From Ruegeria halocynthiae (GTDB taxonomy: Bacteria; Pseudomonadota; Alphaproteobacteria; Rhodobacterales; Rhodobacteraceae), in the NCBI RefSeq assembly GCF_900106805.1, contig NZ_FNNP01000004.1, positions 186,001-250,000 of the forward strand: a stretch of 64,000 nt of DNA. The letters run 5' to 3'. The notes beneath the pieces were generated by a model. The model had not been told where the DNA came from. It made no database searches and saw only the letters and a program-made list of their open reading frames with translations. The position numbers and the translations under genes were made by a program. Below are positions 27,037 to 35,279 of the stretch, piece after piece. Position 1 is the first letter of the stretch, and each line of letters starts with the position of its first letter.

Positions 27037-27528
27037 ATGACCCCTGAAGATATCGCCAAACTGCCCTATCGCCCTTGCGTGGGGCTGATGCTTATGAATG
27101 CCGAGGGTAAAATCTTTGTCGGTCAACGCAATGACCGCCACAAGGATGCCTGGCAGATGCCGCAGGGTGGCGTGGATCAGGGTGAAGACCCGCGCGATGC
27201 GGCTTTGCGCGAGCTTTGGGAAGAAACCGGGGTGACTGCTGATCTGGTTGAAATCATCGCCGAAACGGACGGCTGGCTGCCCTATGACCTGCCCCATGAC
27301 ATCGTGCCGAAGATCTGGAAGGGTCGTTATCGCGGGCAGGAGCAGAAATGGTTCCTGATGCGGTTTACTGGTCGGGATGACCAGATCGACATCGCGACCC
27401 AACATCCCGAGTTTACCCGCTGGAAATGGCAGAAACCTTCGCGGCTGGTTGAAGAAATCGTGCCCTTCAAATGCGATGTGTACCAGCAGGTGATGGAGGC
27501 GTTTCGGGGATATTTGGTTGCGATCTGA
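27037..27528 (+). CDS. rppH: RNA pyrophosphohydrolase (Nudix) RppH
   Basis: The 163-residue Nudix protein has the complete Nudix box G-x5-E-x7-REUxEExGU ([20 protein letters not shown]) and the RppH-type surroundings [25 protein letters not shown] and [20 protein letters not shown]. RppH removes pyrophosphate from the 5' end of mRNA and starts RNase E decay; it also acts on dinucleoside polyphosphates. ATG at 27037 is preferred: TGAGG lies six bases before it, and the family begins there. It diverges from fadH. Confidence 0.92.
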   Translation: MTPEDIAKLPYRPCVGLMLMNAEGKIFVGQRNDRHKDAWQMPQGGVDQGEDPRDAALRELWEETGVTADLVEIIAETDGWLPYDLPHDIVPKIWKGRYRGQEQKWFLMRFTGRDDQIDIATQHPEFTRWKWQKPSRLVEEIVPFKCDVYQQVMEAFRGYLVAI

Positions 27529-27764
27529 ATTCGGCTCGCTTGATTGAGAGTTGTGAGATATGCGGACAATCCGGCCTTTTCCACCTGCGGCTATTGCTAA
27601 CGCGGAAAGTCGCCGCATCTGCGGCATGATTGTCGCTGCCTTGCAGCTGATGTCGCCGACGCGGTTGTTGAAACTCGCCACGAGGAACTAAAACCAAACC
27701 TCCCTTTCGCTGGGGTCAGTTTGAACCATCGAAGCGCGGGACATTTCTGCCGTTTGATCAATAG
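27529..27764. other. Intergenic stretch without recognisable gene
   Basis: This 236-base gap between convergent rppH and the GNAT gene has no ORF with a plausible start and no T-tailed hairpin. A GCCGCA/TGCGGC repeat is visible at 27612-27625. Base composition drops toward the GNAT gene. It may mark the edge of acquired DNA. Confidence 0.3.
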
Positions 27765-28337
27765 CTATTGGGCGGCTCGAAACATTGGAAACAGAGGAGG
27801 AGCTTGGTCGGCTTTGATTAGCCCCAATTCTTGAAAGCCAAAGCGCTTATACATCGGTAGATTTGCGGGGTTTGTCGACTCCAAATAAGCAGGTCTTCCG
27901 TCTTCGTCACAACGTCTGAGGCAGGATTCAAGCAGCGTGGAACCTAACCCCTTTCCTTGGCGATAAGGATCGACCGCAATAAAAGCTAAATGCCAGCAGT
28001 CCTCATCAGGATGATATTTGTCCATCTGCTCGAAGGTTTCAAACAACGCATCATGCTTTTCTGGTGCTACCGTCTGCTCAAAACAGGCAACAAGCTGTTC
28101 TTCGTCTGGGTGAATCCTTGGCGGAAGCCAAAGTGCGCCAGCAGTGAAATCATCGTTCCGAAACGCGCTATCGTGTTCAAATGCGCGCCCTCCAAAGAAG
28201 TCCATTACTCGCGGGAAGTTGGTAAGAAAATCGCCCGGTTCAGGATACAGCCAACGCATGAATGGGTCGGCAGAAAACCCAAGAGCAAGTCCGCTTAATA
28301 AGCTATCTGCTTCACTTCGGTTCGATGTTCTAAGCAT
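27765..28337 (-). CDS. GNAT family N-acetyltransferase
   Basis: The 190-residue protein has a GNAT domain with the acetyl-CoA-binding segment HLAFIAVDPYRQGKGLGSTLL (Q/R-x-x-G-x-G/A as RQGKGLG) and the late YLESTNPANLPMYKRFGFQELG. The first half carries a DPFMRWLYPEPGDFL stretch common in plant and bacterial acetyltransferases that resemble puromycin N-acetyltransferase. The substrate is unknown. ATG at 28337 is chosen: AAGGG lies about seven bases ahead. Codon use is AT-richer than in neighbours by eye, consistent with transfer. Confidence 0.85.
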   Translation of the reverse strand: MLRTSNRSEADSLLSGLALGFSADPFMRWLYPEPGDFLTNFPRVMDFFGGRAFEHDSAFRNDDFTAGALWLPPRIHPDEEQLVACFEQTVAPEKHDALFETFEQMDKYHPDEDCWHLAFIAVDPYRQGKGLGSTLLESCLRRCDEDGRPAYLESTNPANLPMYKRFGFQELGLIKADQAPPLFPMFRAAQ

Positions 28338-28457
28338 GAAAATACCCTTGGTCTTTCTGGCGCGATTTTCAATTTGGAGCATGCAGGTTGCAAATACTTG
28401 TTGTCAAATGTGCAATTTATCGCCCCGCTCAAGCAACGATGGATGACTGCTTCGGGC

Positions 28458-29447
28458 TCAAACCAACCCCGCCTCACGCAATAATTCAACCATATTTGCC
28501 TCCGGCCTTGGGCCGATATGGCTGATCACTTCTCGGGCGCAGACGTTGCCAATGCGAGCGCAGGTTTCAAAGTCGCGACCGGTGGCCATGCCGAACAGGA
28601 ATCCGGCGGCGAACTGATCTCCTGCTCCGGTTGCATCTACAGGAACAACTTTTTCCACCGGTACATCCGTGCGTTTGCCGTCGCTCAGGACAGTCACGCC
28701 GTCACCGGACCGGGTACAGACAACCAAGGGGCAGATTTCTGCGGTCTTGGCCAGTGCCTCCTCAAGATCGTCGGTTTCGAACAGCGATTTGATCTCGGCC
28801 TCGTTGCCGATAACAAAATCGAGTTCGTTCTCGATCAGCAGCAGGAAATCGACGCGGTGGCGTTCCACGCAGAATGGGTCGGATATGGCGATACCCGCCT
28901 TGCCGCCGCTTTTGTGGCAATTGCGTGCGGCCTCCAAGAACGCCGCTTTTCCTTTTTCTTTGTCGAACAGATACCCTTCGAGGAACATGATCTGGCTTTT
29001 GCCCGCGACCTCTTCCGAGACATCGGCCGAGGACAGTTCGGATGAGATGCCGAGGTAAGTGTTCATCGACCGCTCTCCATCGGGCGAGACAAAGATCATC
29101 GAACGCGACGTTGGCAGCTCTCCACCCGGGACCGGAGGGTTCACGAAGTCGACGCCGTCTTCGTACATCGCATCCGCATAGAACCGGCCCAAAGCGTCAT
29201 CATGTACCCGCCCGATAAATGCCGCGTCCAACCCCAGCGCGCCCGCTCCGGCGATGGTATTTGCAACTGAGCCACCGGGCGTCTGCACCCGGCCTTCCAT
29301 CGAGGCATACAGGACCTCACCGCGTTCCTGCTCGATCAACTGCATGATGCCCTTTTCGATGCCCATGAGTTCCAGAAAACTGTCATCTGCCTGGGAAATC
29401 ACGTCCACAACAGCATTACCGATGCCGGTCAGTTGGTAGGTCTTCAT
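28458..29447 (-). CDS. PfkB-family carbohydrate/nucleoside kinase (adenosine kinase-like)
   Basis: The 329-residue kinase has the PfkB signatures: PGGSVANTIAGAGALG near the N-terminus and DATGAGDQFAAGFLFG with the catalytic Asp near the C-terminus. The start, TGIGNAVVDVISQADDSFLE, and the overall length fit the bacterial adenosine kinase-like branch that phosphorylates adenosine or a related nucleoside/ribose compound. Substrate assignment is by family resemblance. The ATG overlaps the nth stop by 4 bp, so both are in one operon. Confidence 0.85.
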   Translation of the reverse strand: MKTYQLTGIGNAVVDVISQADDSFLELMGIEKGIMQLIEQERGEVLYASMEGRVQTPGGSVANTIAGAGALGLDAAFIGRVHDDALGRFYADAMYEDGVDFVNPPVPGGELPTSRSMIFVSPDGERSMNTYLGISSELSSADVSEEVAGKSQIMFLEGYLFDKEKGKAAFLEAARNCHKSGGKAGIAISDPFCVERHRVDFLLLIENELDFVIGNEAEIKSLFETDDLEEALAKTAEICPLVVCTRSGDGVTVLSDGKRTDVPVEKVVPVDATGAGDQFAAGFLFGMATGRDFETCARIGNVCAREVISHIGPRPEANMVELLREAGLV

Positions 29448-30088
29448 TGGGTCTTGTCCTCAAATTCGCAGAGATCGCGGATGATACAGGTGGGGCACTG
29501 CGGTTTGCGTGCCTTACAGTGATAGCGGCCATGCAGGATCAGCCAGTGATGCGCATGGAGTTGAAAGTCGGTGGGTATGTTATCTTCAATGGCGCGTTCA
29601 ACTGCGTCCACATGTTTGCCGGGGCAGATGCCGGTGCGGTTGCCGACGCGGAAAATATGTGTATCCACGGCCTGCGCCGGATAGCGCCACCACATGTTCA
29701 GAACTACATTGGCTGTCTTACGCCCGACGCCGGGCAGTGACTGCAGCGCGGCGCGCGAGTTGGGCACTTCGCCGTCGTAGTCATCGACCAGAATGCGGCT
29801 GAGTTTGATGACGTTCTTGGCCTTTTGCCGAAACAAACCGATGGTCTTGATATGCTGAGTCAGGCCTTCTTCACCCAGATCCAGCATCATTTGCGGTGTA
29901 TAGGCGATCTTGAACAGTTCTTTCGTCGCCTTGTTGACCCCGGCATCTGTCGCCTGCGCGGAAAGCGCCACGGCGACGACCAGCGTATAGACGTTCACAT
30001 GATCCAGTTCGCCTTTGGGTTCAGGATCAGCCTCCTGAAACCGGGTAAAGATCTCGCGGATCGTGTGATATCCAAGCTGTTTTGCCAT
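29444..30088 (-). CDS. nth: Endonuclease III (DNA glycosylase/AP lyase)
   Basis: This protein of 214 residues matches E. coli Nth (211). The HhH motif LPGVGRKTANVVLN holds the catalytic Lys at about 124, VDTHIFRVGNR holds the catalytic Asp at about 142, and the C-terminal 4Fe-4S cluster has the C-x6-C-x2-C-x5-C spacing (CKARKPQCPTCIIRDLC). It removes oxidised pyrimidines and cuts the abasic site. ATG at 30088 has AAGG five bases upstream and fits the family start; an in-frame ATG at 30136 gives an extra, unlike extension. It diverges from the HTH-methyltransferase gene, another DNA repair function. Confidence 0.95.
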   Translation of the reverse strand: MAKQLGYHTIREIFTRFQEADPEPKGELDHVNVYTLVVAVALSAQATDAGVNKATKELFKIAYTPQMMLDLGEEGLTQHIKTIGLFRQKAKNVIKLSRILVDDYDGEVPNSRAALQSLPGVGRKTANVVLNMWWRYPAQAVDTHIFRVGNRTGICPGKHVDAVERAIEDNIPTDFQLHAHHWLILHGRYHCKARKPQCPTCIIRDLCEFEDKTQ

Positions 30089-30206
30089 TCCGGCCTTAAT
30101 GCCGCCCGACGCCTCGTGACACAAGCCCAAAGCCATTGCGCAAGTTCCGGGTCGCGGGGGCGTGACCTGCGCGCTATGATTTAGTCAAGCGAATGAGGTG
30201 AGAGCC

Positions 30207-31058
30207 ATGAACATCCAGAACCCGGAAAGCGGATATCACTACAATGTCATGCGGCGCGCGATTGAGCTGATTGATCAGGGCGGCGAGAGCCTGAGCCTCG
30301 AAGACCTTGCTCGTCAGATGGATATGAGCCCGGCGCATTTCCAACGGTTGTTTTCACGCTGGACCGGGGTGTCCCCGAAACGATACCAGCAATACCTGAC
30401 GCTGGGCCACGCCAAGGCATTGCTGCGCGAACGATTCACGACGCTTGAGACGGCCCACAACGTGGGCCTGTCGGGCAGCGGGCGGTTGCACGATCTGTTC
30501 CTGAAATGGGAATCCATGAGCCCCGGCGAATACGCCCGCAAAGGCGCCGGGTTGACGATTTACGGGGGCTGGTTCGAAAGCCCGTTTGGTGCCGCGCTGG
30601 TCATGGGTACCGTCAAAGGCATTTGTGGCATGGCGTTCGGCTCCGAGACCGGCGAAGAAGCAGCGATGGAAGACATGCTGTCGCGTTGGCCGCAGGCAGC
30701 GTTTGTCGAAGATCCGATGCGTCTGCGCCCCTGGGTGCTCAGCGCGTTTGGCGCGGCGAGCGACCGGTTGACGCCAACCCCACTTTATCTGATCGGTTCA
30801 TCGCTACAGATCAAAGTGTGGGAAGCGCTGATGCATATCCCTTCGGGGCAGGTCACCACGTATTCCGAGATTGCACAGCGCGTTGGTTCGCCGCAGGCGG
30901 TTCGGGCTGTGGGTACAGCGGTGGGACGGAACCCGGTTAGCTGGCTGATCCCCTGTCATCGCGCCCTGCGCAAATCCGGGGGACTAGGCGGCTATCACTG
31001 GGGTCTGCCAGTCAAGCGAGCGATGCTGGCCTTTGAGGCGGCGCAGGCGGACGCCTGA
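30207..31058 (+). CDS. AraC-type HTH fused to O6-methylguanine-DNA methyltransferase (Ada-like)
   Basis: This 283-residue protein has an AraC-type HTH domain (residues about 10-110: LSLEDLARQMDMSPAHFQRLFSRWTGVSPKRY) followed by an MGMT domain with the alkyl-accepting Cys at about 250 in the PCHRAL motif. It lacks the N-terminal Zn-Cys domain of E. coli Ada that accepts methylphosphotriesters, so how it would be activated as a regulator is open. It repairs O6-alkylguanine. GAGGTGA lies shortly before the ATG at 30207; a GTG at 30198 is less likely. It is divergent from nth. Confidence 0.92.
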   Translation: MNIQNPESGYHYNVMRRAIELIDQGGESLSLEDLARQMDMSPAHFQRLFSRWTGVSPKRYQQYLTLGHAKALLRERFTTLETAHNVGLSGSGRLHDLFLKWESMSPGEYARKGAGLTIYGGWFESPFGAALVMGTVKGICGMAFGSETGEEAAMEDMLSRWPQAAFVEDPMRLRPWVLSAFGAASDRLTPTPLYLIGSSLQIKVWEALMHIPSGQVTTYSEIAQRVGSPQAVRAVGTAVGRNPVSWLIPCHRALRKSGGLGGYHWGLPVKRAMLAFEAAQADA

Positions 31059-31235
31059 TTGACAGAATGCTGTGCCGGTGCCAAAAGGTGCCGCAGGTTA
31101 GGGTCCCCTGCTGTTCGCGGTCATTTGGCTTTGGTGAAACCCGGCAAGATAAACATCTGTTGCCCTTTCCAGGCGCGCGGATGGCAATGCGAACCCCGTC
31201 CTGACTTTGCGCCCGTTCAAGGAAACGAGGCAAAT

Positions 31236-31670
31236 ATGACTCTGTCACAAGACATCGCTCCGATTGAGGAGCTGAAAGCGCAGGCGAAGCGCCTGCGACA
31301 AAAACTTGGATCTGCAGATCTGCAGATAACTCATGGCGAAGCCTTGGAGCTTTTGGCCCATCAGTACGGCGCGCGGGACTGGAATACGCTGCACGCAATG
31401 GCCGGAAACCGTATGCGTCTGCGGGTTGGGGATCGGGTTGAGGGTCAGTATCTGGGCCAGCCATTCAGCGCGGAAATTCGTAGTATGACTATGCTGGGCG
31501 ATGGGTCTCATCGCAGAGTCACATTGCATTTCGATAAGCCCGTCGATGTGGTTCGGTTCGACAGCTTTTCCGCCTTCCGACAGCGCGTAACCGGAGAGAT
31601 TGGCTGGGATGGCAGATCCACAAGGCAAACGTCAGATGGTGAGCCGCAGCTTGTGGTGCGGCCCGCCTGA
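31236..31670 (+). CDS. Glyoxalase-related protein (PF20066-like)
   Basis: This 144-residue protein starts with IEELKAQAKRLRQKLGSA and the conserved block HGEALELLAHQYGARDWNTLHA, which is the mark of the 'glyoxalase-related protein' family; the rest is a beta-rich part (GQYLGQPFSAEIRSM, RRVTLHFDKPVDVVRFDSF). Despite the name no glyoxalase metal ligands are obvious. Function is unknown. GAGG lies five bases before the ATG at 31236. A strong bidirectional terminator follows immediately. Confidence 0.8.
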   Translation: MTLSQDIAPIEELKAQAKRLRQKLGSADLQITHGEALELLAHQYGARDWNTLHAMAGNRMRLRVGDRVEGQYLGQPFSAEIRSMTMLGDGSHRRVTLHFDKPVDVVRFDSFSAFRQRVTGEIGWDGRSTRQTSDGEPQLVVRPA

Positions 31671-31673
31671 GAA

Positions 31674-31706
31674 AGCGGGCGAGGCAAATTTCACGCCTCG
31701 CCCGCT
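31674..31706. terminator. Bidirectional terminator between convergent genes
   Basis: AGCGGGCGAGGC (31674-31685) pairs perfectly with GCCTCGCCCGCT (31695-31706) around a 9-nt A/T-rich loop. It lies between the glyoxalase-related gene (plus) and an aldehyde dehydrogenase gene (minus); the minus reading ends TTTCTC and the plus reading ATTC. Confidence 0.75.
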
Positions 31707-31726
31707 ATTCGTGAATTGGTCGTTGG

Positions 31727-33166
31727 CTACTTGGCGGCCCAACCACCGACGGCCTTGACCTCAAGGAAATCCTCAAGCCCCCAGACGCCGCCTTCGCGCC
31801 CGTTGCCGGATTGCTTCATCCCGCCAAACGGGGACCCCGCACCGCGCGATTGGCCGTTCATCTCGACCATACCGGACCGCAGCGCCCGAGCCATCCGATT
31901 GGCGCGGTCGCCGTCCTGTGTCTGAACATAGTTGGTCAGCCCGTAGGGCGTGTCATTGGCGATCTCGATGGCCTCTTCTTCGGTATCGAAGGGGATCATA
32001 GTCAGGACAGGGCCAAAGATTTCCTCACGCGCGACGGTCATTTGGTTGTTGGCATCGGCAAAGACGGTGGGGCGGACATAGTAGCCTTTGTTCAGGCCCT
32101 CAGGACGACCCGTGCCGCCTGCAACCAGACGCGCCCCTTCGTCGATACCTTTTTGGATCAGGTCTTGGATCTTGCTCCACTGCACCTCATTCACCACGGG
32201 CCCGATATGGCGGCCTTCCTCGGATGCGCTGCCCACAGTGACTTTGTTTGCCACTTCGGCGGCGGTCTCAACCGCCTGGTCATAGATCGGGCGCTGCACC
32301 AGCATTCGGCTGGGCGCGTTGCAACTTTGGCCGGTGTTGTTCATCATATGCAGGACGCCGCGCTTGACGGCTTTCTCATCCGCATCAGCAAAGACCACAT
32401 TTGCCCCTTTGCCGCCCAATTCCAGATGCACCTTCTTCAAGGTATCTGCGGCGTTCTTGGAAATCGCGGTTCCGGCACGGGTCGAACCGGTAAAGCTGAC
32501 CATATCCACATCCGGGTGCCCGGAAAGCCGCGAGCCGACGCCCACACCATCGCCGTTGACCAGATTGAAGACGCCGGCCGGAAAGCCCGCCTCATCCATC
32601 ATCTCAGCAAAGATCATTGCGTTCAGCGGGCTCTGCTCCGAGGGCTTCAACACCATGGTGCAGCCTGCAATCGCTGCTGCCCCAACCTTCAGCGTGACCT
32701 GATTCATCGGCCAGTTCCAAGGTGTGATCAGGGCGGCCACACCAACGGCTTCGTAGATGATCCGGTCGTTCGGGGCATGATCGCCCAGCGGGCGGTCGAA
32801 TTGGAACGCTTTGGCGGCGCGGATGAAATTCTTGAGGTGATAGATACCCGCGCCGGATTGCTGAGTGCGCGCCATGTCAATCGGCGCACCCATTTCCACC
32901 GACATTGCCTGCGCCAGATCTTCAGAACGTGCAGCATAGATATCGACCAGCTTCTCTACCATCGCGATACGTTCTTCAACCGGCGTTGCCATCCAGCCGG
33001 GAAAGGCAGCTTTGGCCGCGGCGACCGCCGCGTTTGCGTCCGCTTCTGACCCCAGTGAGATCACTGCGCAGGGTTCTTCGGTCGAGGGGTCGATCACCTC
33101 GAAATCATTCGGTGCCGATGGGGCAACCCATTTGCCGTTGATATAGAAATCGCGTTTTTCGATCAT
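31727..33166 (-). CDS. NAD(P)-dependent aldehyde dehydrogenase
   Basis: This 479-residue ALDH has the NAD-binding ITPWNWPMNQV and FTGSTRAGTAI, the general base Glu at about 249 (LELGGKGANVV) and the nucleophile Cys at about 282 (NTGQSCNAPSR), all intact. The closest look-alikes oxidise medium-chain or other aliphatic aldehydes; the natural substrate is not clear. It is transcribed alone, with a repeated CGACCGGTCGGT motif just upstream that looks like a TetR-type operator. Confidence 0.9.
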   Translation of the reverse strand: MIEKRDFYINGKWVAPSAPNDFEVIDPSTEEPCAVISLGSEADANAAVAAAKAAFPGWMATPVEERIAMVEKLVDIYAARSEDLAQAMSVEMGAPIDMARTQQSGAGIYHLKNFIRAAKAFQFDRPLGDHAPNDRIIYEAVGVAALITPWNWPMNQVTLKVGAAAIAGCTMVLKPSEQSPLNAMIFAEMMDEAGFPAGVFNLVNGDGVGVGSRLSGHPDVDMVSFTGSTRAGTAISKNAADTLKKVHLELGGKGANVVFADADEKAVKRGVLHMMNNTGQSCNAPSRMLVQRPIYDQAVETAAEVANKVTVGSASEEGRHIGPVVNEVQWSKIQDLIQKGIDEGARLVAGGTGRPEGLNKGYYVRPTVFADANNQMTVAREEIFGPVLTMIPFDTEEEAIEIANDTPYGLTNYVQTQDGDRANRMARALRSGMVEMNGQSRGAGSPFGGMKQSGNGREGGVWGLEDFLEVKAVGGWAAK

Positions 33167-33193
33167 GGCTCATCCTCCGGAACAGGAATCAAT

Positions 33194-33210
33194 CGACCGG
33201 TCGGTCGGTT
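33194..33210. promoter_or_regulatory. CGACCGGTCGGTCGGTT motif upstream of the aldehyde dehydrogenase gene
   Basis: A CGACCGGTCG palindrome (33194-33203) continues into a second CGGTCGGTT, giving overlapping half-sites. It lies 28-44 bases upstream of the ALDH start codon on the minus strand. Palindromes of the ACCGACCGGTCGGT type are used by TetR-family repressors. No TetR gene is in the window, so the regulator would act in trans. Confidence 0.45.
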
Positions 33211-33385
33211 TTCATGTGCACTCTGTCACCCGCCCCGGTTAGGGGCAAGGGAAAATCAAAATTTGATCAAATTATCTATCTGCCAAATCTTCTGACAGAG
33301 CAACATGAATGGTTTAACCTCTGCACAAAGTGATTAGGTTGGCAGCAACCGACTCAGAGATTTTCGCAGGAAAAGGAGTTTCCCA

Positions 33386-34036
33386 ATGGGTTTGCGTATC
33401 AATGACACCGTCCCGAATTTCACGGCAGAAACGGATCAGGGCACCGTTCAATTTCATGATTGGATCGGCGACAGCTGGGCCATTCTGTTTTCACACCCCA
33501 AGGATTTCACCCCGGTCTGCACCACCGAATTTTCGGCGGTCGCGCAACTGAACGATGAATGGGCGGCGCGCAACACCAAAGTGATGGGCGTGTCTGTCGA
33601 TGGTGTCGAAGACCACAAGAAGTGGAAAAAGGATATCGAGGCTTACGGCAACGCCAACCCCGGTTTCCCGATCATCGCCGATGATGGCTTGGCCGTGTCC
33701 AAAGCCTTCGACATGCTTCCTGCCGAGGCTTACATGCCCGATGGCCGCACACCTGCGGACAGCGCCACCGTGCGCTCGGTCTTTATCATCGGTCCCGACA
33801 AGCAGCTGAAACTGTCAATGACCTATCCGATGACCGTAGGCCGCAACTTTGCCGAGATCCTGCGCGCGCTGGACGGCCTGCAGATGAGCGCCAAGGGTGT
33901 TGCCACCCCCGCCAACTGGGTGCCGGGAGAAGATGTAATCATCCCGCCAGCGGTCTCGAACGACGAAGCGAAAGAGAAGTTCGGCGAATTCGAAACGATC
34001 TTCCCATACCTGCGCAAGACCAAAGCGCCGTCGTGA
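33386..34036 (+). CDS. 1-Cys peroxiredoxin (Prx6 family)
   Basis: This 216-residue protein has the Prx6 features: peroxidatic Cys at about 45 (DFTPVCTTEF), GVSVDGVEDHKKWKKDIE, FPIIADDGLAVSKAFDML and the RSVFIIGPDKQLKLSMTYPMTVGRN stretch, with a C-terminal domain of about 50 residues (GVATPANWVPGEDVIIPP). It reduces H2O2 or lipid hydroperoxides in the cytoplasm. AGGAAAAGGAG lies before the ATG. The gene stands alone and is followed by a hairpin. A Prx5-type enzyme is encoded at 12.8 kb, so two unrelated peroxiredoxin classes are present. Confidence 0.94.
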   Translation: MGLRINDTVPNFTAETDQGTVQFHDWIGDSWAILFSHPKDFTPVCTTEFSAVAQLNDEWAARNTKVMGVSVDGVEDHKKWKKDIEAYGNANPGFPIIADDGLAVSKAFDMLPAEAYMPDGRTPADSATVRSVFIIGPDKQLKLSMTYPMTVGRNFAEILRALDGLQMSAKGVATPANWVPGEDVIIPPAVSNDEAKEKFGEFETIFPYLRKTKAPS

Positions 34037-34046
34037 TTAGCTAAAA

Positions 34047-34074
34047 GACAGACGGAGGGCACCCGCCCTCTGTC
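34047..34074 (+). terminator. Hairpin terminator of the 1-Cys peroxiredoxin gene
   Basis: GACAG and AGGGC (with a 4-base bulge between them) pair with GCCCTCTGTC around an ACCC loop, followed by ACTTCT. The T-run is poor, so efficiency is uncertain. Confidence 0.55.
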
Positions 34075-34117
34075 ACTTCTGGCGTGCAAACCGCAATTCC
34101 ACGCAGGGGTCGCGGGA

Positions 34118-35113
34118 TTAATGTACGAAAGCGGATATGGCCTCGGTGGGTGCGGAAAGATCCGGGCGCAGCATACGCACCTCATGAGGCTTCAGCACTG
34201 GAAGCGCGGTTTCAGCATATGCACCCTTGTCAAATCGTAGCTCTGGGAACAGGGTGAAAAGCTCTTCTTTTGTGGCCGCGGACATCGCATCCAGCGTGCA
34301 GTCACCCGGAAAGAAGGACTCGGACCATACACCGTCAACGTTTACCAGTTCATGCCGGTCAAACAGGATGTGAATATATTCCACATTCTTTTCAGGGGGC
34401 ATCTGCGTAATTGTATCGCCATTTACCAAGGCTTTGGCGGGGGCCAGCATCGTCCGGTTGAAATAGTGCAGCTCCAACGAAGGCGAGGAAACGACCATAC
34501 GATGCTGGGGCGATACCATCATGTCACGCGCGGGCAGCTGGTTCCCAAGACTTCCTGCCTTGAAGCGGATCGGGCAGAATTTTGGTGTATGCTGTTGGTC
34601 CCGCCTGCTTAGGTGTCGACGGCCCACCCAGCGGACAGGGCGGCTGCTGCCATCCCCAACAATAATATGATCCCCCGGTTTCACGGTCTCAATCGGCTTT
34701 TCCCCGGCTGGGGTCAGGATCATCGAACCTGCGGTGAAACAGACAAAGGACGGAAGCGTGTTATACTGGGCAGGAGGTGCTGTACTCTGTGTTTGGGTAT
34801 TGCCAGAAAGTATATCGTTAACCGAGACGGTTCCCGAAGTGACAACGATATACTGCGTGCCGGAAAACTGCAGCAGCGTATACGTGACCGGAGCCCCCCC
34901 GACAGTCGCACTGTAGCCCTCAAAAATCTGGAAGTTTTCTGAATTGCCAAGCCCGGGAATCGAGCTGGTATCAAACTGCTCGCTACCATCGGAATCCGGG
35001 TCTTCAAGCAGATTATCGTCATCTGTGATTTCAACCAGAAAGGCCTCTGTCACGGTGACATTGGGGTTGAATAGAGGGTCGGCGCTTACCTCGTAGACAG
35101 TAAAGAAAGGCAT
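34118..35113 (-). CDS. Hint (Hedgehog/intein) domain-containing protein
   Basis: This 331-residue protein has an N-terminal acidic, beta-rich region (about 1-120) and a Hint domain starting at the Cys in [20 protein letters not shown], with block motifs [22 protein letters not shown] and the His-rich VSPQHRMVV. Roseobacters carry many such Hint proteins, often with secreted calcium-binding modules. The domain lacks a recognisable homing endonuclease and the C-terminal extein, so self-processing is possible but not shown. Secretion could be by a type I system; no exporter is in the window. Confidence 0.88.
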   Translation of the reverse strand: MPFFTVYEVSADPLFNPNVTVTEAFLVEITDDDNLLEDPDSDGSEQFDTSSIPGLGNSENFQIFEGYSATVGGAPVTYTLLQFSGTQYIVVTSGTVSVNDILSGNTQTQSTAPPAQYNTLPSFVCFTAGSMILTPAGEKPIETVKPGDHIIVGDGSSRPVRWVGRRHLSRRDQQHTPKFCPIRFKAGSLGNQLPARDMMVSPQHRMVVSSPSLELHYFNRTMLAPAKALVNGDTITQMPPEKNVEYIHILFDRHELVNVDGVWSESFFPGDCTLDAMSAATKEELFTLFPELRFDKGAYAETALPVLKPHEVRMLRPDLSAPTEAISAFVH

Positions 35114-35224
35114 ATTCTACAACACTTCCTAAAACTATAAGGGATATAATTTCTGTTGATACACTTTATGCGTGTGGAAATAAACAGTTGAGAGTGTTTG
35201 GTCACCGTCGGGCGAGGGGCAAAC

Positions 35225-35251
35225 AAAAAAACCCCGGCCAAAGCCGGGGTT
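35225..35251 (-). terminator. Rho-independent terminator of pnp
   Basis: Minus-strand AACCCCGGC pairs with GCCGGGGTT around TTTG and runs into TTTTT, G, TTT. It starts 29 bases after the pnp stop codon. Confidence 0.9.
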
Positions 35252-35279
35252 TCTTGCGTTGTGACAGAGAGTTGGCAGA

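Noticed and set aside
31811..33049. Plus-strand 412-codon ORF across the aldehyde dehydrogenase gene
   Set aside because: It is the antisense frame of a conserved ALDH with typical shadow composition.
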